DNA of 55,247 nucleotides from Chloroflexota bacterium (GTDB lineage Bacteria > Chloroflexota > Anaerolineae > Promineifilales > Promineifilaceae). Below are positions 46,831 through 54,136 of the stretch, in pieces. The notes under the pieces were generated by a model, which saw only the letters and a program-made list of their open reading frames with translations, was not told the DNA's origin and ran no database searches. The stretch is taken from NCBI GenBank assembly GCA_012515125.1, contig JAAYYY010000038.1, positions 1 to 55,247 on the forward strand, in the 5' to 3' direction. Made by a program: the position numbers and the translations under genes. Every line of letters starts with the position of its first letter. Within the stretch, counting starts at the first letter, position 1.

Positions 46831-47388
46831 TCACAACGTACTCACGTGTCGCACCGTGTAGAGCGGCCCCTCCGGCCGGAGCTGGCTCTCCATCAGATAG
46901 ATCGCCTCGACAGTGAAGGAGGCCGGGGCGACGCCTCTGCCCCAGGGGAGGCGGATCTGGTCATTGGCGCGCTTGACCCGGCCGAGCGTCAGGTGAGGGC
47001 TGAAGGGTTTGCCTTCGGGCTGCCAGCCGAGGGGCACAAGCCGTTGGTCAAGCACCTGTTGCAGAGCGGTGGCGCGCTGCAGGTCGCCGGTCAGGCCGAC
47101 CCAGATCACGCGCGGGCGGCGCTCGTTGGGAAACGCGCCAAGGTGACCAAGCCGCAGGTGAAAGGGGCGGTGCTGGGCAGCTACGGCGTCCAGCATTTCC
47201 GCCAGCTCGCCGAGCCGGCTGATAGGCGTGTCGCCGAGAAAGCGCAGGGTAAGGTGCATGCGGTCGGGCTTAACCCAGGTGACGGCGCGCTCTGGCACGC
47301 GTGGGGCAAGCTCCTGGCTTACGGCGCCGAGCACTTCCTGGACGACGGCCGGCAGGTGGATGGCGATGAAGGCGCGAATGGTGTCCAT
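46831..47388 (-). CDS. thpR: RNA 2',3'-cyclic phosphodiesterase (2H family)
   Basis: A 185-residue LigT/ThpR-like enzyme with both 2H motifs: 'RMHLTLRFLGD' (about residue 45) and 'FSPHLTLGRVKR' (about 132). It opens 2',3'-cyclic phosphates on RNA ends. 'IRAFIAIHLPAVVQEVL' is the usual N terminus. The -10 box TACAAT ends six bases before ATG 47388, so this gene looks leaderless. The 99-base gap to the convergent FlaR-like gene holds two small hairpins (CCACT-AGC-AGTGG and TGTCC-GTA-GGACA) without T tracts. Confidence 0.92.
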   Translation of the reverse strand: MDTIRAFIAIHLPAVVQEVLGAVSQELAPRVPERAVTWVKPDRMHLTLRFLGDTPISRLGELAEMLDAVAAQHRPFHLRLGHLGAFPNERRPRVIWVGLTGDLQRATALQQVLDQRLVPLGWQPEGKPFSPHLTLGRVKRANDQIRLPWGRGVAPASFTVEAIYLMESQLRPEGPLYTVRHVSTL

Positions 47389-47394
47389 AAGCTG

Positions 47395-47423
47395 ATTGTA
47401 CGGAGGGCGTGCGCGGGAGGCAA
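47395..47423 (-). promoter_or_regulatory. Promoter for leaderless thpR
   Basis: Minus strand: TTGCCT, 17 bases, TACAAT, then six bases to the ATG of thpR. No Shine-Dalgarno is present. It is back-to-back with a plus-strand TATAAT at 47441-47446. Confidence 0.65.
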
Positions 47424-47440
47424 CGGAAGGCGACGAGGGC

Positions 47441-47446
47441 TATAAT
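47441..47446 (+). promoter_or_regulatory. TATAAT -10 box for leaderless ORF 47453
   Basis: TATAAT ends six bases before ATG 47453 with no Shine-Dalgarno. The expected -35 position reads AGGCAA, a poor match on this strand but the reverse of the thpR -35 box. Confidence 0.5.
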
Positions 47447-47452
47447 GCGCGC

Positions 47453-47698
47453 ATGGAACAGCTACGAAAACGCATCCGCGAGGCCGGGGAGAGCGGGAGT
47501 TTCTCCGGCGTCGTGCTCGTGCAGCACGGCGGCGAGCTGATTCGCTACGGGCACACGGGCGAAGAAGAGGGTGTCAGCTGCCGTCTGTATCACTATCCGA
47601 AGGAAAATATCTACGTAGCCATCCTGGGAAATCAGAGCTGGCGCGCCGGACATCTGGGCTGGGATATTCGTAATACCATCATGGAGATAACGGCTTGA
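47453..47698 (+). pseudogene. Internally deleted class C beta-lactamase-family hydrolase remnant
   Basis: An intact 81-codon ORF made of two ends of a serine-hydrolase (beta-lactamase class C/PBP-like) protein. 'GSFSGVVLVQHGGELIRYG' matches the usual N-terminal strand. 'GHTGEEEG...RLYHYPKENIYVAILGNQSW' matches the C-terminal block starting at the H/KTG motif. The roughly 200-300 residues between them, with the SxxK and YxN catalytic motifs, are missing, and the join is in frame. The ORF track starts earlier (47396), but the promoter points to ATG 47453. It ends in TGA overlapping the TTG start of the thioesterase (TTGA). It is probably a dead enzyme retained for coupling, or a recent deletion. 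Confidence 0.65.
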
Positions 47699-48129
47699 GC
47701 AGCAACACGACTCCCTTCCCCTTTTGCGACGAGATCCGCGTGCGCTTTCGCGACGTAGATGCGATGGGTCATGTGAACAACGCCGTCTACTTTACCTACA
47801 TGGAGACGGCCCGGAGCGTCCTGTTCCAGCAGTTCTTTGATATCAAGCGGCCAATGGACATCCCAGTCATTCTTGGCGAAACGTCCTGCCGCTATCTGGC
47901 GCCGGTCTATCTGGGGGAAACGGTGCGGGTCTGGATGGGCATCAGCCGCTTTGGTACCAAAAGCTTCGACATCGTCTATCGTCTGGAGGGCGGCGACGGG
48001 CGGCTCGTCGCTACAGGCCACTCGACGATGGTCATGTATGATTACGAGCAGGGACGCACCGTGCCGGTGCCGGAGAGCTTCAAGGATGCGGTGCGCGCAG
48101 CGCAGGGAGACTGGTCGCCTCCGGCCTGA
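47695..48129 (+). CDS. 4HBT-family acyl-CoA thioesterase (YbgC/FadM-like)
   Basis: A 144-residue hotdog-fold thioesterase. 'IRVRFRDVDAMGHVNNAVYFTYMETAR' is the family signature, with the catalytic Asp in 'DVDAMGHVNN'. 'YLAPVYLGETVRVWMGISRFGTKSF' forms the central strands. It hydrolyses acyl-CoA thioesters; chain preference is unknown. It starts at TTG 47695 overlapping the stop of the preceding ORF (TTGA), with GGAG nine bases upstream, so its expression probably depends on that ORF's leaderless transcript. Confidence 0.9.
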   Translation: MSSNTTPFPFCDEIRVRFRDVDAMGHVNNAVYFTYMETARSVLFQQFFDIKRPMDIPVILGETSCRYLAPVYLGETVRVWMGISRFGTKSFDIVYRLEGGDGRLVATGHSTMVMYDYEQGRTVPVPESFKDAVRAAQGDWSPPA

Positions 48130-48139
48130 ACAGGGCAAC

Positions 48140-48172
48140 AAAAAGGGCCAGCTACCAGACGGCAGCCGGCCC
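48140..48172 (-). terminator. Rho-independent terminator of the SIMPL gene
   Basis: On the minus strand GGGCCGGCTGCC pairs with GGTAGCTGGCCC (12 bp with two G-T wobbles), a four-base loop, then TTTTT. It lies just downstream of the SIMPL stop codon. Confidence 0.8.
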
Positions 48173-48203
48173 CACACACAGGAGATTAGCTTTTGCTCGG
48201 CGT

Positions 48204-48935
48204 TTACTGGATGGCGAAGGTCACCTGGACCTGGACGCTGTAGCCCAGCTCGCCGGCGCTGATGCTCGCCTCAGCGGCTGCATCCATCGCGCCACCCATG
48301 CCCCGGACCAGCGGGATGCCCGGCTGGGTGATAACCTCGCTGATGTTGACGATCTCGCCCAGGGTCACACCGCTCAGCTCGGCCAGCGATTCGGCGCGGG
48401 CGCGGGCGTTGGCGATAGCTGCGGCGCGCGCCTCATCTTCCAGCGCGGCCGGGTCGGCGACGCGGAAGGAGATGCCGTGGATGTTGTTCGCGCCGGCCTC
48501 GGTCACGGCGCCGATGACGGCGCCGACAGCGTTAATGTCGCGGATGGTCACCGTGACCAGATTGCTGACGCGGTAGCCGGCGATGCCCTCAGGACCGCGC
48601 TCGCCGTAGATCTGTTCCGCCCAGAGGCTGTAGTTGCTCGTGCGGATGTCCCGGGATTCAATGCCCTGCTCGGCCAGCGCCGCCATGATCGCCTCGACCA
48701 GGGCCTCGTTCTGGCTGGTTGCTTCGGCTACAGTGGGGGCAAAGGTCTCTGCGCCAAGCTGGACCTCAGCCGTGTCGGGCGGGCCAAACGCTTCACCCGT
48801 GCCGACGACGGTGATGCCGCCTTCGCCGGCGGTCTGGGCTGCGCCGGGGGAGGCGGCGTTCGGGCTGCAGGCAACGACGGTGAGCAGCAGCGCAGCAAGC
48901 AAGAGGATGGAAAAGAAAGTACGTTTGCGTGACAT
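48204..48935 (-). CDS. SIMPL (DUF541) domain lipoprotein
   Basis: A 243-residue exported protein. The N terminus 'KRTFFSILLLAALLLTVVACS' ends in a lipobox with Cys23. A SIMPL domain follows: 'GITVVGTGEAFGPPDTAEVQLG', 'IRTSNYSLWAEQIYG', 'VSNLVTVTIRDINAVGAVI' and 'VQVQVTFAIQ'. Members are periplasmic or surface proteins, some linked to oxidative stress; a precise role is not established. GAGG stands about 11 bases before ATG 48935. A dedicated terminator follows, so it is probably monocistronic. Confidence 0.92.
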   Translation of the reverse strand: MSRKRTFFSILLLAALLLTVVACSPNAASPGAAQTAGEGGITVVGTGEAFGPPDTAEVQLGAETFAPTVAEATSQNEALVEAIMAALAEQGIESRDIRTSNYSLWAEQIYGERGPEGIAGYRVSNLVTVTIRDINAVGAVIGAVTEAGANNIHGISFRVADPAALEDEARAAAIANARARAESLAELSGVTLGEIVNISEVITQPGIPLVRGMGGAMDAAAEASISAGELGYSVQVQVTFAIQ

Positions 48936-49034
48936 GGTTCGTTTACCTCACTTATCTGACGATCCGGCGCCCATTGTCGCGCCTTCAACCATATAGACGC
49001 CGGCCGTTCGCCGTTTGTTCCCGCGAATTTCCGC

Positions 49035-49040
49035 TATAAT
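49035..49040 (+). promoter_or_regulatory. TATAAT -10 box for leaderless aroKB
   Basis: TATAAT ends eight bases before ATG 49049, with no Shine-Dalgarno between. The -35 region (GTTTGTTC) is weak. The start codon would be at about +1 to +2. Confidence 0.55.
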
Positions 49041-49048
49041 CGGCAACC

Positions 49049-50623
49049 ATGCAGGTAGCCTCCATCGTCCTCACGGGGTTCATGGGCACGGGCAAGAGCA
49101 GCGTCGGCCGGCTGCTGGCGGCGCGCCTCGGCCTGACCTTCGTAGATACCGACGAGCTGATCGCCCGGCGCGCCGGCAAGTCCGTGGCGGCGATCTTCGC
49201 GGACGAGGGCGAAGAGGCCTTCCGGGCGCGCGAGGCGGAAGTGGCCCGCGAACTGGCCGGCCAGCCGGGCCTGGTGATCGCCACAGGCGGCGGTATGCTG
49301 ATCGATCCGGCCAACGCGGCCGTGCTCGGCGCGGGCAACAGCGTCTTCTGCCTGCAGGCCGGCCCGGCGGAGATCGTGCGCCGGCTGGCGAACGAGCCGG
49401 ACGCCCGCCCGCTGCTGGCGGCGACGGAACCAACAGCACGCGTGGAAGAATTGCTCGCCCGCCGGCAGGCAGCCTACGGTCGTTTTACGCCAATCGATAC
49501 GGAGGGAAAGAGCCCAGCCGAGGTCGCGGCAGATATCGAGCGCCGCGTAAACGTGGGAACGCCGGCGAGCAGCGACGTGGAGCGGCTGCCGGTGCGCTTT
49601 CCCGGCGGCAGCTACGAGGTCCGGGTTGGCAGCGGCCTGCTGTCCGAAGTGGCGGAGCTGGTGGGCGGCGGGCCGGCGGTCGTAATCAGCGACGCGCATG
49701 TGGCGCCCCTCTTTGCCGCCCGGTGTGGCGTCACAACAGTCTTGACGATTCCGGCCGGGGAGGCACACAAGCGGCTGGAAACGGTGCGCTTGCTCTACGA
49801 TGGGCTGCTGGAGGCTCGGCTGGACCGCAGCGGTACGATTGTCGCCCTGGGCGGCGGCGTGGTCGGCGACGTGGCGGGCTTTGTCGCCGCCACCTATCTG
49901 CGCGGGGTGAAGCTGGTCCAGTGCCCGACGACGCTGCTGGCGATGGTAGACGCCGGCGTAGGCGGCAAGACGGGCGTCGATCTGCCCCAGGGGAAAAACC
50001 TCGTGGGTGCGTTCAAGCAGCCGGAAGCGGTCATCGCCGACGTGCTGACGCTGGGGACGCTGCCGCCCGCCGAAGTGGCAGCGGGGATGGCCGAGGTGGT
50101 CAAACATGGCCTTCTGGCAGGCCGGGAGCTGCTGGCAGAGCTGACGGCGCCGGCGTGGCTGCCCCTGCCCCCACCCACGCTCCGGCAGCGGCTGGTCGCC
50201 AGAGCCATCACCGTCAAGCGGGATGTGGTCGAGGAAGACCCCTACGAGCAGGGCCGGCGGGCTGTGCTCAACCTGGGTCACACCTTCGCCCACGCCGTCG
50301 AGCAGGTCAGCAACTACCAGGTGCGCCACGGCGAGGCCGTGGCTATCGGGCTGGTGGCGGCGGCGCATCTCTCGGCGGGGTTAGGTTATGCGCCGCCCTC
50401 GCTGCAAGCAGACATCGAGCGACTGCTGCGACCGCTGACGCTCCCGGTCCGCATTCCGGCGGGGCTGCCGCCCGAGGCGCTGCTGGCGGCAATGGGCCAG
50501 GACAAGAAACGCGCAGCCGGGCGGCTGCGCTTCGTGCTCATCGCCGAACCGGGCGAGGTTTTTGTCGCGGGCGACGTGCCAGAGCAGCAGGTGTTGCAGA
50601 CGCTACGGGCTTTGCAGAGCTGA
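49049..50623 (+). CDS. aroKB: Shikimate kinase / 3-dehydroquinate synthase fusion
   Basis: A 524-residue bifunctional enzyme. Residues 1-170 are shikimate kinase: Walker A 'LTGFMGTGKSSVGRLL', 'FVDTDELIARRAG', 'VIATGGGMLI' and 'RPLL' of the lid. Residues 180-524 are dehydroquinate synthase: 'RVGSGLLSEV', 'IPAGEAHKRLETV', 'VALGGGVVGDVAGFVAATYLRG', 'GGKTGVDLPQGKNLVGAF', and Zn ligands in 'NLGHTFAHAVE' and 'RHGEAVAIG'. The enzymes catalyse steps five and two of the shikimate pathway. The gene looks leaderless. aroQ follows after 55 bases. Confidence 0.96.
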   Translation: MQVASIVLTGFMGTGKSSVGRLLAARLGLTFVDTDELIARRAGKSVAAIFADEGEEAFRAREAEVARELAGQPGLVIATGGGMLIDPANAAVLGAGNSVFCLQAGPAEIVRRLANEPDARPLLAATEPTARVEELLARRQAAYGRFTPIDTEGKSPAEVAADIERRVNVGTPASSDVERLPVRFPGGSYEVRVGSGLLSEVAELVGGGPAVVISDAHVAPLFAARCGVTTVLTIPAGEAHKRLETVRLLYDGLLEARLDRSGTIVALGGGVVGDVAGFVAATYLRGVKLVQCPTTLLAMVDAGVGGKTGVDLPQGKNLVGAFKQPEAVIADVLTLGTLPPAEVAAGMAEVVKHGLLAGRELLAELTAPAWLPLPPPTLRQRLVARAITVKRDVVEEDPYEQGRRAVLNLGHTFAHAVEQVSNYQVRHGEAVAIGLVAAAHLSAGLGYAPPSLQADIERLLRPLTLPVRIPAGLPPEALLAAMGQDKKRAAGRLRFVLIAEPGEVFVAGDVPEQQVLQTLRALQS

Positions 50624-50678
50624 CAGGACTCGTTAACCAGGTAGTTGTCTGCCGGGAAGGACGACGAGGAGGAGAAAG

Positions 50679-51131
50679 ATGGTACGGATTCTGGTGCTGC
50701 ACGGCCCCAACCTCAACCTGTTGGGCAGCCGCGAGCCTGAGATTTACGGGCGGGAAACGCTGGCCGAAATCGACGAGCGGCTGCGCGCAGCGGCGGAAGC
50801 AGCAGGCGCGACCGTCGAGAGCCGGCAGTCGAACCACGAGGGAGTGCTCATCGACGCCCTGCATGAGGCGCGGGATACAGCGGATGCGGTGCTGATCAAC
50901 CCCGGCGCCTTCACGCACAGCAGCTATGCGCTGCGCGACGCCATCGCCGCCGTGGGCCTGCCCACCGTCGAGGTCCACCTGTCCAACATCCACGCGCGGG
51001 AGCCGTTCCGCTCGCAGTCGCTGATCGCGCCGGTCTGCGTGGGGCAGATCAGCGGCTTCGGCGCGGAGAGCTATCTGCTGGGGCTGCAGGCGCTGTTGAG
51101 CCGGCTGGGGGCAGAAAGAGGCGGCAGCTAA
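50679..51131 (+). CDS. aroQ: Type II 3-dehydroquinate dehydratase
   Basis: A 150-residue enzyme that dehydrates 3-dehydroquinate, step three of the shikimate pathway. '[21 protein letters not shown]' includes the active-site loop. '[15 protein letters not shown]', '[18 protein letters not shown]' and '[14 protein letters not shown]' hold catalytic Asn and His residues. ATG 50679 follows GAGGAGGAGAAAG. It is transcribed after the AroK-AroB fusion, so three pathway steps come from two genes. Its stop is five bases from that of the convergent nuclease gene. Confidence 0.97.
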   Translation: MVRILVLHGPNLNLLGSREPEIYGRETLAEIDERLRAAAEAAGATVESRQSNHEGVLIDALHEARDTADAVLINPGAFTHSSYALRDAIAAVGLPTVEVHLSNIHAREPFRSQSLIAPVCVGQISGFGAESYLLGLQALLSRLGAERGGS

Positions 51132-51136
51132 CCCGC

Positions 51137-51964
51137 TCAGGGCAGGTACGGCTCGAGGGGTTCTCGCAGCAGGCCGAGATCTTCCTCTTCGGCAGCCTGA
51201 TAGGGAGCGACAGCCTGACGCCCGCAGAGGACACGGTAGCGACAGCGACTGCACAGCGCCATGTCATCGGTCAGGGGCCAGATACCGGTATGCCGGCGAG
51301 CCTCGTCAATCGCGCCGGCCACGTCGAGCAGCCGCTGCCAGTTCTGCTCGTGAGCGGCGGTACTGTAGGCCAGCTCCACACGCTCCCCGGGCTGCGCGGC
51401 TGACCAGTAGGTGAGGGAAACAAGGTCAGGCGCGATAGGCTGGCCTTCGGGATGAATAGCGGACCCCGCGGCGACGACCAGCGCAGGGTAGAGAAGCGAC
51501 TGCCACGATGCTCGCAGACTCGCTTCGTCCGATAGCGGGCCGGTCTTCCAATCAAAGATCTGCGCCCGGCCATCGTGGAGGAGTAGCAGATCCAGCCGGC
51601 CGGTGAGCAGGTGCCGGCCCAGGGGCACGGTGATCGTCAGCTCCGGCAGGCAGAGCCCGGCCGGAAGCGGCAGCACTGTCTCCTGGAAGGTCTTCCACCA
51701 GCCCTCCAGCACAGGATCGCCGCCGGGCGCGGTAACAGGCAGCCCCAGGAAGTACCGGTGGGCCATCTGGTGGAACTGCTGCCCACGTGTGCTCGCCAGC
51801 TGCCGCTCGTCATCCAGAGGCGCCGCCGGCCAGGGATAGCGTTCCTCGAACTGCAACTGAAAACGGCGCTGGCAGGCCAGGAAGGCGTCCAGTTGCTGTC
51901 CGGTTAGCGTCAGCAGCTCCGGCGTTGGGGCGTTATTACGGTGGCTCTCTCCCATCGTGACCAT
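51137..51964 (-). CDS. Stand-alone PD-(D/E)XK (RecB/Cas4-like) nuclease with Fe-S-type cysteines
   Basis: A 275-residue nuclease of the RecB/PDDEXK_1 group. 'RGQQFHQMAHRYFLG' carries the helix His; 'LTGRLDLLLLHDGRAQIFDWKTG' carries the catalytic D...DxK. 'SWQSLLYPALV' follows with the Q of the Q-x-x-x-Y motif. One Cys near residue 31 ('FLACQRRF') and three in 'CSRCRYRVLCG' near the C terminus form the four-Cys pattern of Fe-S nucleases such as Cas4 and AddB. It lies 13 bases after the ParB-fold gene and is probably cotranscribed. There are no cas genes, so a DNA repair role is likelier. The start has no clear Shine-Dalgarno. Confidence 0.82.
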   Translation of the reverse strand: MVTMGESHRNNAPTPELLTLTGQQLDAFLACQRRFQLQFEERYPWPAAPLDDERQLASTRGQQFHQMAHRYFLGLPVTAPGGDPVLEGWWKTFQETVLPLPAGLCLPELTITVPLGRHLLTGRLDLLLLHDGRAQIFDWKTGPLSDEASLRASWQSLLYPALVVAAGSAIHPEGQPIAPDLVSLTYWSAAQPGERVELAYSTAAHEQNWQRLLDVAGAIDEARRHTGIWPLTDDMALCSRCRYRVLCGRQAVAPYQAAEEEDLGLLREPLEPYLP

Positions 51965-51977
51965 TTAGCGGCTGCGG

Positions 51978-52928
51978 TCAGGAGTCAGCGGGCCCAGACG
52001 GCGGCTCCTCGAGAGGGGCCGGAGCGTCGTGACCCAGGAGGCGGCCCACCTGCCGCCGGAGCCTGCCCAACCGCCCGGCGCCATAGTCGGCGGCCAGCGC
52101 CCGGGCAAAATCCTCCAGGTGGCAGTCACTGCCATAGACCTCAGCGAGCTGTTCGCGCATCAGCGACAGCCATACAAAGAGATCGGCTTCCGTCCGGCCG
52201 GGAAACTCCTGCAAGAGTGACGCCTCGTTGATGATCTGCACGGTTGGCAGGTAGACCAGCTCATACCAGGCGAGCACGGCCTCTTCGTAGGAGATGGGCG
52301 CTTCGTCGATGAGCTCCAGCTTCTTCTGGAGTTCTTCAATCTGGGCAAGCAGCTCCAGGTAGCGGCCCGGCGTCGTGAAGCGAATGCCGTGGTCAGGAAC
52401 CATCTCGTCCAGATGGGTCTGCTCCATGAAGCTGCGCTCGCCAAAGCGAATCAAAACGTCGTCGAGGCGGTCTTGCGGGCCCAGCTCGACTTCTACCGGG
52501 AAAGTCCAGACGGCGGCTTCGATGGAATCCACGCGTAGCTGGCGGGCAATGGCGACACGGTGATTACCGTCTTTGACAAAGTAAACGTCGCCGATGCGGT
52601 AAAGCTCGACCGGCGGCCATCCCTCACGCGAGTGAGCCAGCGCTTCAACGCGCACCCAGCGATCCCGAAAGCTGTTGTGCAGCGGCAGGAAATGGCGGGT
52701 AAACTCGCCATATCGCCCGACGCTGCCGGCAATCTGGGACAGAGGCACTTGCTGGATGCCCTGGTAAAGCGGATTCTTCTGTTTGAGCTGCGCACGAATG
52801 GCCTCAAACGGCAACAGATGCGGGTCACGGCCGGTCAGCCGTGAGGAGAGTGTCTCTCTCAGCGCCTGGCGCCGCGCCTGCGAGAAATGCTGTAGGGCCA
52901 GTTGAACTACGTACGGATTATCATTCAT
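51978..52928 (-). CDS. ParB/sulfiredoxin-fold-like protein
   Basis: A 316-residue soluble protein. 'PVELYRIGDVYFVKDGNHRVAIARQLRVDSIEAAVWTF' (about residues 105-140) matches the ParB N-terminal nuclease/CTPase-like motif (KDGNHRV). Flanking helical parts and the Glu-rich C terminus have no clear match, though the overall form resembles DUF4032-type proteins. The track start (52973) is replaced by ATG 52928, because a promoter ends eight bases before it. The next gene is a PD-(D/E)XK nuclease, 13 bases away. Its function is unknown; DNA binding is possible but not shown. Confidence 0.7.
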   Translation of the reverse strand: MNDNPYVVQLALQHFSQARRQALRETLSSRLTGRDPHLLPFEAIRAQLKQKNPLYQGIQQVPLSQIAGSVGRYGEFTRHFLPLHNSFRDRWVRVEALAHSREGWPPVELYRIGDVYFVKDGNHRVAIARQLRVDSIEAAVWTFPVEVELGPQDRLDDVLIRFGERSFMEQTHLDEMVPDHGIRFTTPGRYLELLAQIEELQKKLELIDEAPISYEEAVLAWYELVYLPTVQIINEASLLQEFPGRTEADLFVWLSLMREQLAEVYGSDCHLEDFARALAADYGAGRLGRLRRQVGRLLGHDAPAPLEEPPSGPADS

Positions 52929-52936
52929 ATGTTCGC

Positions 52937-52966
52937 AGTGTATCCGTTGCGGCAGCGAGATTACAA
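52937..52966 (-). promoter_or_regulatory. Promoter for leaderless ParB-fold gene
   Basis: Minus strand: TTGTAA, 18 bases, TACACT, then eight bases to ATG 52928. No Shine-Dalgarno. It decides for this ATG over the one at 52973, which would lie upstream of the -35 box. Confidence 0.6.
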
Positions 52967-53125
52967 GCCCCAAAGTGCCCGATAATCCGCCACCGTTTTT
53001 CGTGCACAGTGAGCGAAATTATACCATATTCTGATGGAGTTTGGGCTCGCTGGCGGCTGCAATTACGATTCGTTCAGACATACCTGGCCCAGCTTCAGGT
53101 CCCTGTCACAGGAGTAAATCGGTAG

Positions 53126-54043
53126 ATGCACAACACGATCCGCACCCATCCGCACGTTGCCGCTGCGCTGCAGGAGCGCCGCCCGGTCGTCGCCCTCGAG
53201 AGCACCGTGATCACCCACGGCCTGCCTTATCCGGCCAATCTGGAGACGGCCCAGGCAATGGAAGAAGCGGTACGGGCGGGAGGCGCTGTGCCGGCAACCA
53301 TCGCCGTGATCGCAGGCACGATCCACGTTGGCCTCACGGAGGAACAGCTCGCCTACCTGGCCAGGCGGCCGGAAGGCAGCGTGCGTAAGTGCAGCCGCCG
53401 CGACCTGCCGCTGGCTCTCGCGCGGGGGGAAGACGCGGCGACGACGGTAGCCGGCACGATGGTCGTCGCCCATCTGGCGGGCATCGCCCTCTTTGCTACC
53501 GGCGGCATCGGCGGCGTGCACCGGGGCCACCCGTTTGACGTCAGCGCCGACCTGACCGAGCTGGGACGCACGCCGGTGACGGTGGTCTGCAGCGGGGCCA
53601 AGTCGATTCTGGACCTGCCGCTGACGCTGGAGGTGCTGGAGACGAACGGCGTGCCCGTGATTGGCTATGGCACGAGCGAGTTGCCGGCCTTCTTTTCGCG
53701 GCAGAGCGGGCTGGCGGTGGACGTGCGCATGGACACGCCGGAGGAAGTTGCCGCCGCCATCCGCGCGCGCCAGGCGCTCGGCCTGGAGAACGGCATGCTC
53801 GTGACCGTTCCCGTGCCCGAAGAAGCAGCGTTTGACGAGCAGGAAGCGGAGGCGTTGATCGCGCAGGCCACAGCAGAGGCGGACGCTGCCGGCATTCAGG
53901 GCCCGGCGGCGACCCCCTGGCTGCTGCGCCGGGTCAGCGAGCTGAGCGAGGGGCGCAGTCTGCGTGCCAATGTCGCGCTGCTGCGCAACAACGGCGCCGT
54001 CGCCGCTGCCATCGCCGGCGCCCTGGTGAAACAGGACATTTAG
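53126..54043 (+). CDS. psuG: Pseudouridine-5'-phosphate glycosidase
   Basis: A 305-residue PsuG. It splits pseudouridine 5'-phosphate to uracil and ribose 5-phosphate, or runs in reverse. 'PVVALESTVITHGLPYPANLE' holds the catalytic Glu. 'VPATIAVIAGTIHVGL', 'CSRRDLPLALARG' (with Lys just before), 'FATGGIGGVHRG' and 'YGTSELPAFFSRQSGL' are family blocks. AGGAG is 11 bases before ATG 53126. No psuK kinase is adjacent. The 197-base gap upstream is shared with the divergent ParB-fold gene and holds TATACC near 53020 as a possible weak -10 box. Confidence 0.95.
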   Translation: MHNTIRTHPHVAAALQERRPVVALESTVITHGLPYPANLETAQAMEEAVRAGGAVPATIAVIAGTIHVGLTEEQLAYLARRPEGSVRKCSRRDLPLALARGEDAATTVAGTMVVAHLAGIALFATGGIGGVHRGHPFDVSADLTELGRTPVTVVCSGAKSILDLPLTLEVLETNGVPVIGYGTSELPAFFSRQSGLAVDVRMDTPEEVAAAIRARQALGLENGMLVTVPVPEEAAFDEQEAEALIAQATAEADAAGIQGPAATPWLLRRVSELSEGRSLRANVALLRNNGAVAAAIAGALVKQDI

Positions 54044-54070
54044 CCCGTGCCGGGGGCCGGCGAGTTGCGC

Positions 54071-54076
54071 TATAAT
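54071..54076 (+). promoter_or_regulatory. TATAAT -10 box upstream of kinase gene
   Basis: A perfect TATAAT ending nine bases before ATG 54086, the start of a 16-codon ORF that leads into the histidine kinase gene. No clear -35 box is seen. Confidence 0.5.
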
Positions 54077-54085
54077 CGGCAGTGC

Positions 54086-54136
54086 ATGGGCCGGTCCGTC
54101 GAGGGAGGGTACGCCGCGAGCGGTGCAACATGGTAG
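54086..54136 (+). CDS. Possible 16-codon leaderless upstream ORF
   Basis: ATG 54086 lies just where transcription from TATAAT should begin and opens MGRSVEGGYAASGATW, ending in TAG 54134-54136. The stop overlaps the start of the kinase (ATGGTAG), as in coupled translation. A GGGAGGG inside it is about 19 bases from the kinase ATG, too far to work as a normal Shine-Dalgarno. It may be a translated leader or chance. Confidence 0.35.
   Translation: MGRSVEGGYAASGATW

Noticed and set aside
51137-51964. Nuclease as CRISPR Cas4
   Set aside because: No repeat-spacer array and no other cas gene occurs in the window; the four-Cys PD-(D/E)XK form is shared with AddB and other repair nucleases.
52920-52934. 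CGAACATATGAATG as a second LexA box
   Set aside because: Only the left half-site fits; the right half (GAATG) breaks the palindrome. It also sits on the start codon of a leaderless gene, where A/T-rich ATATG is expected.
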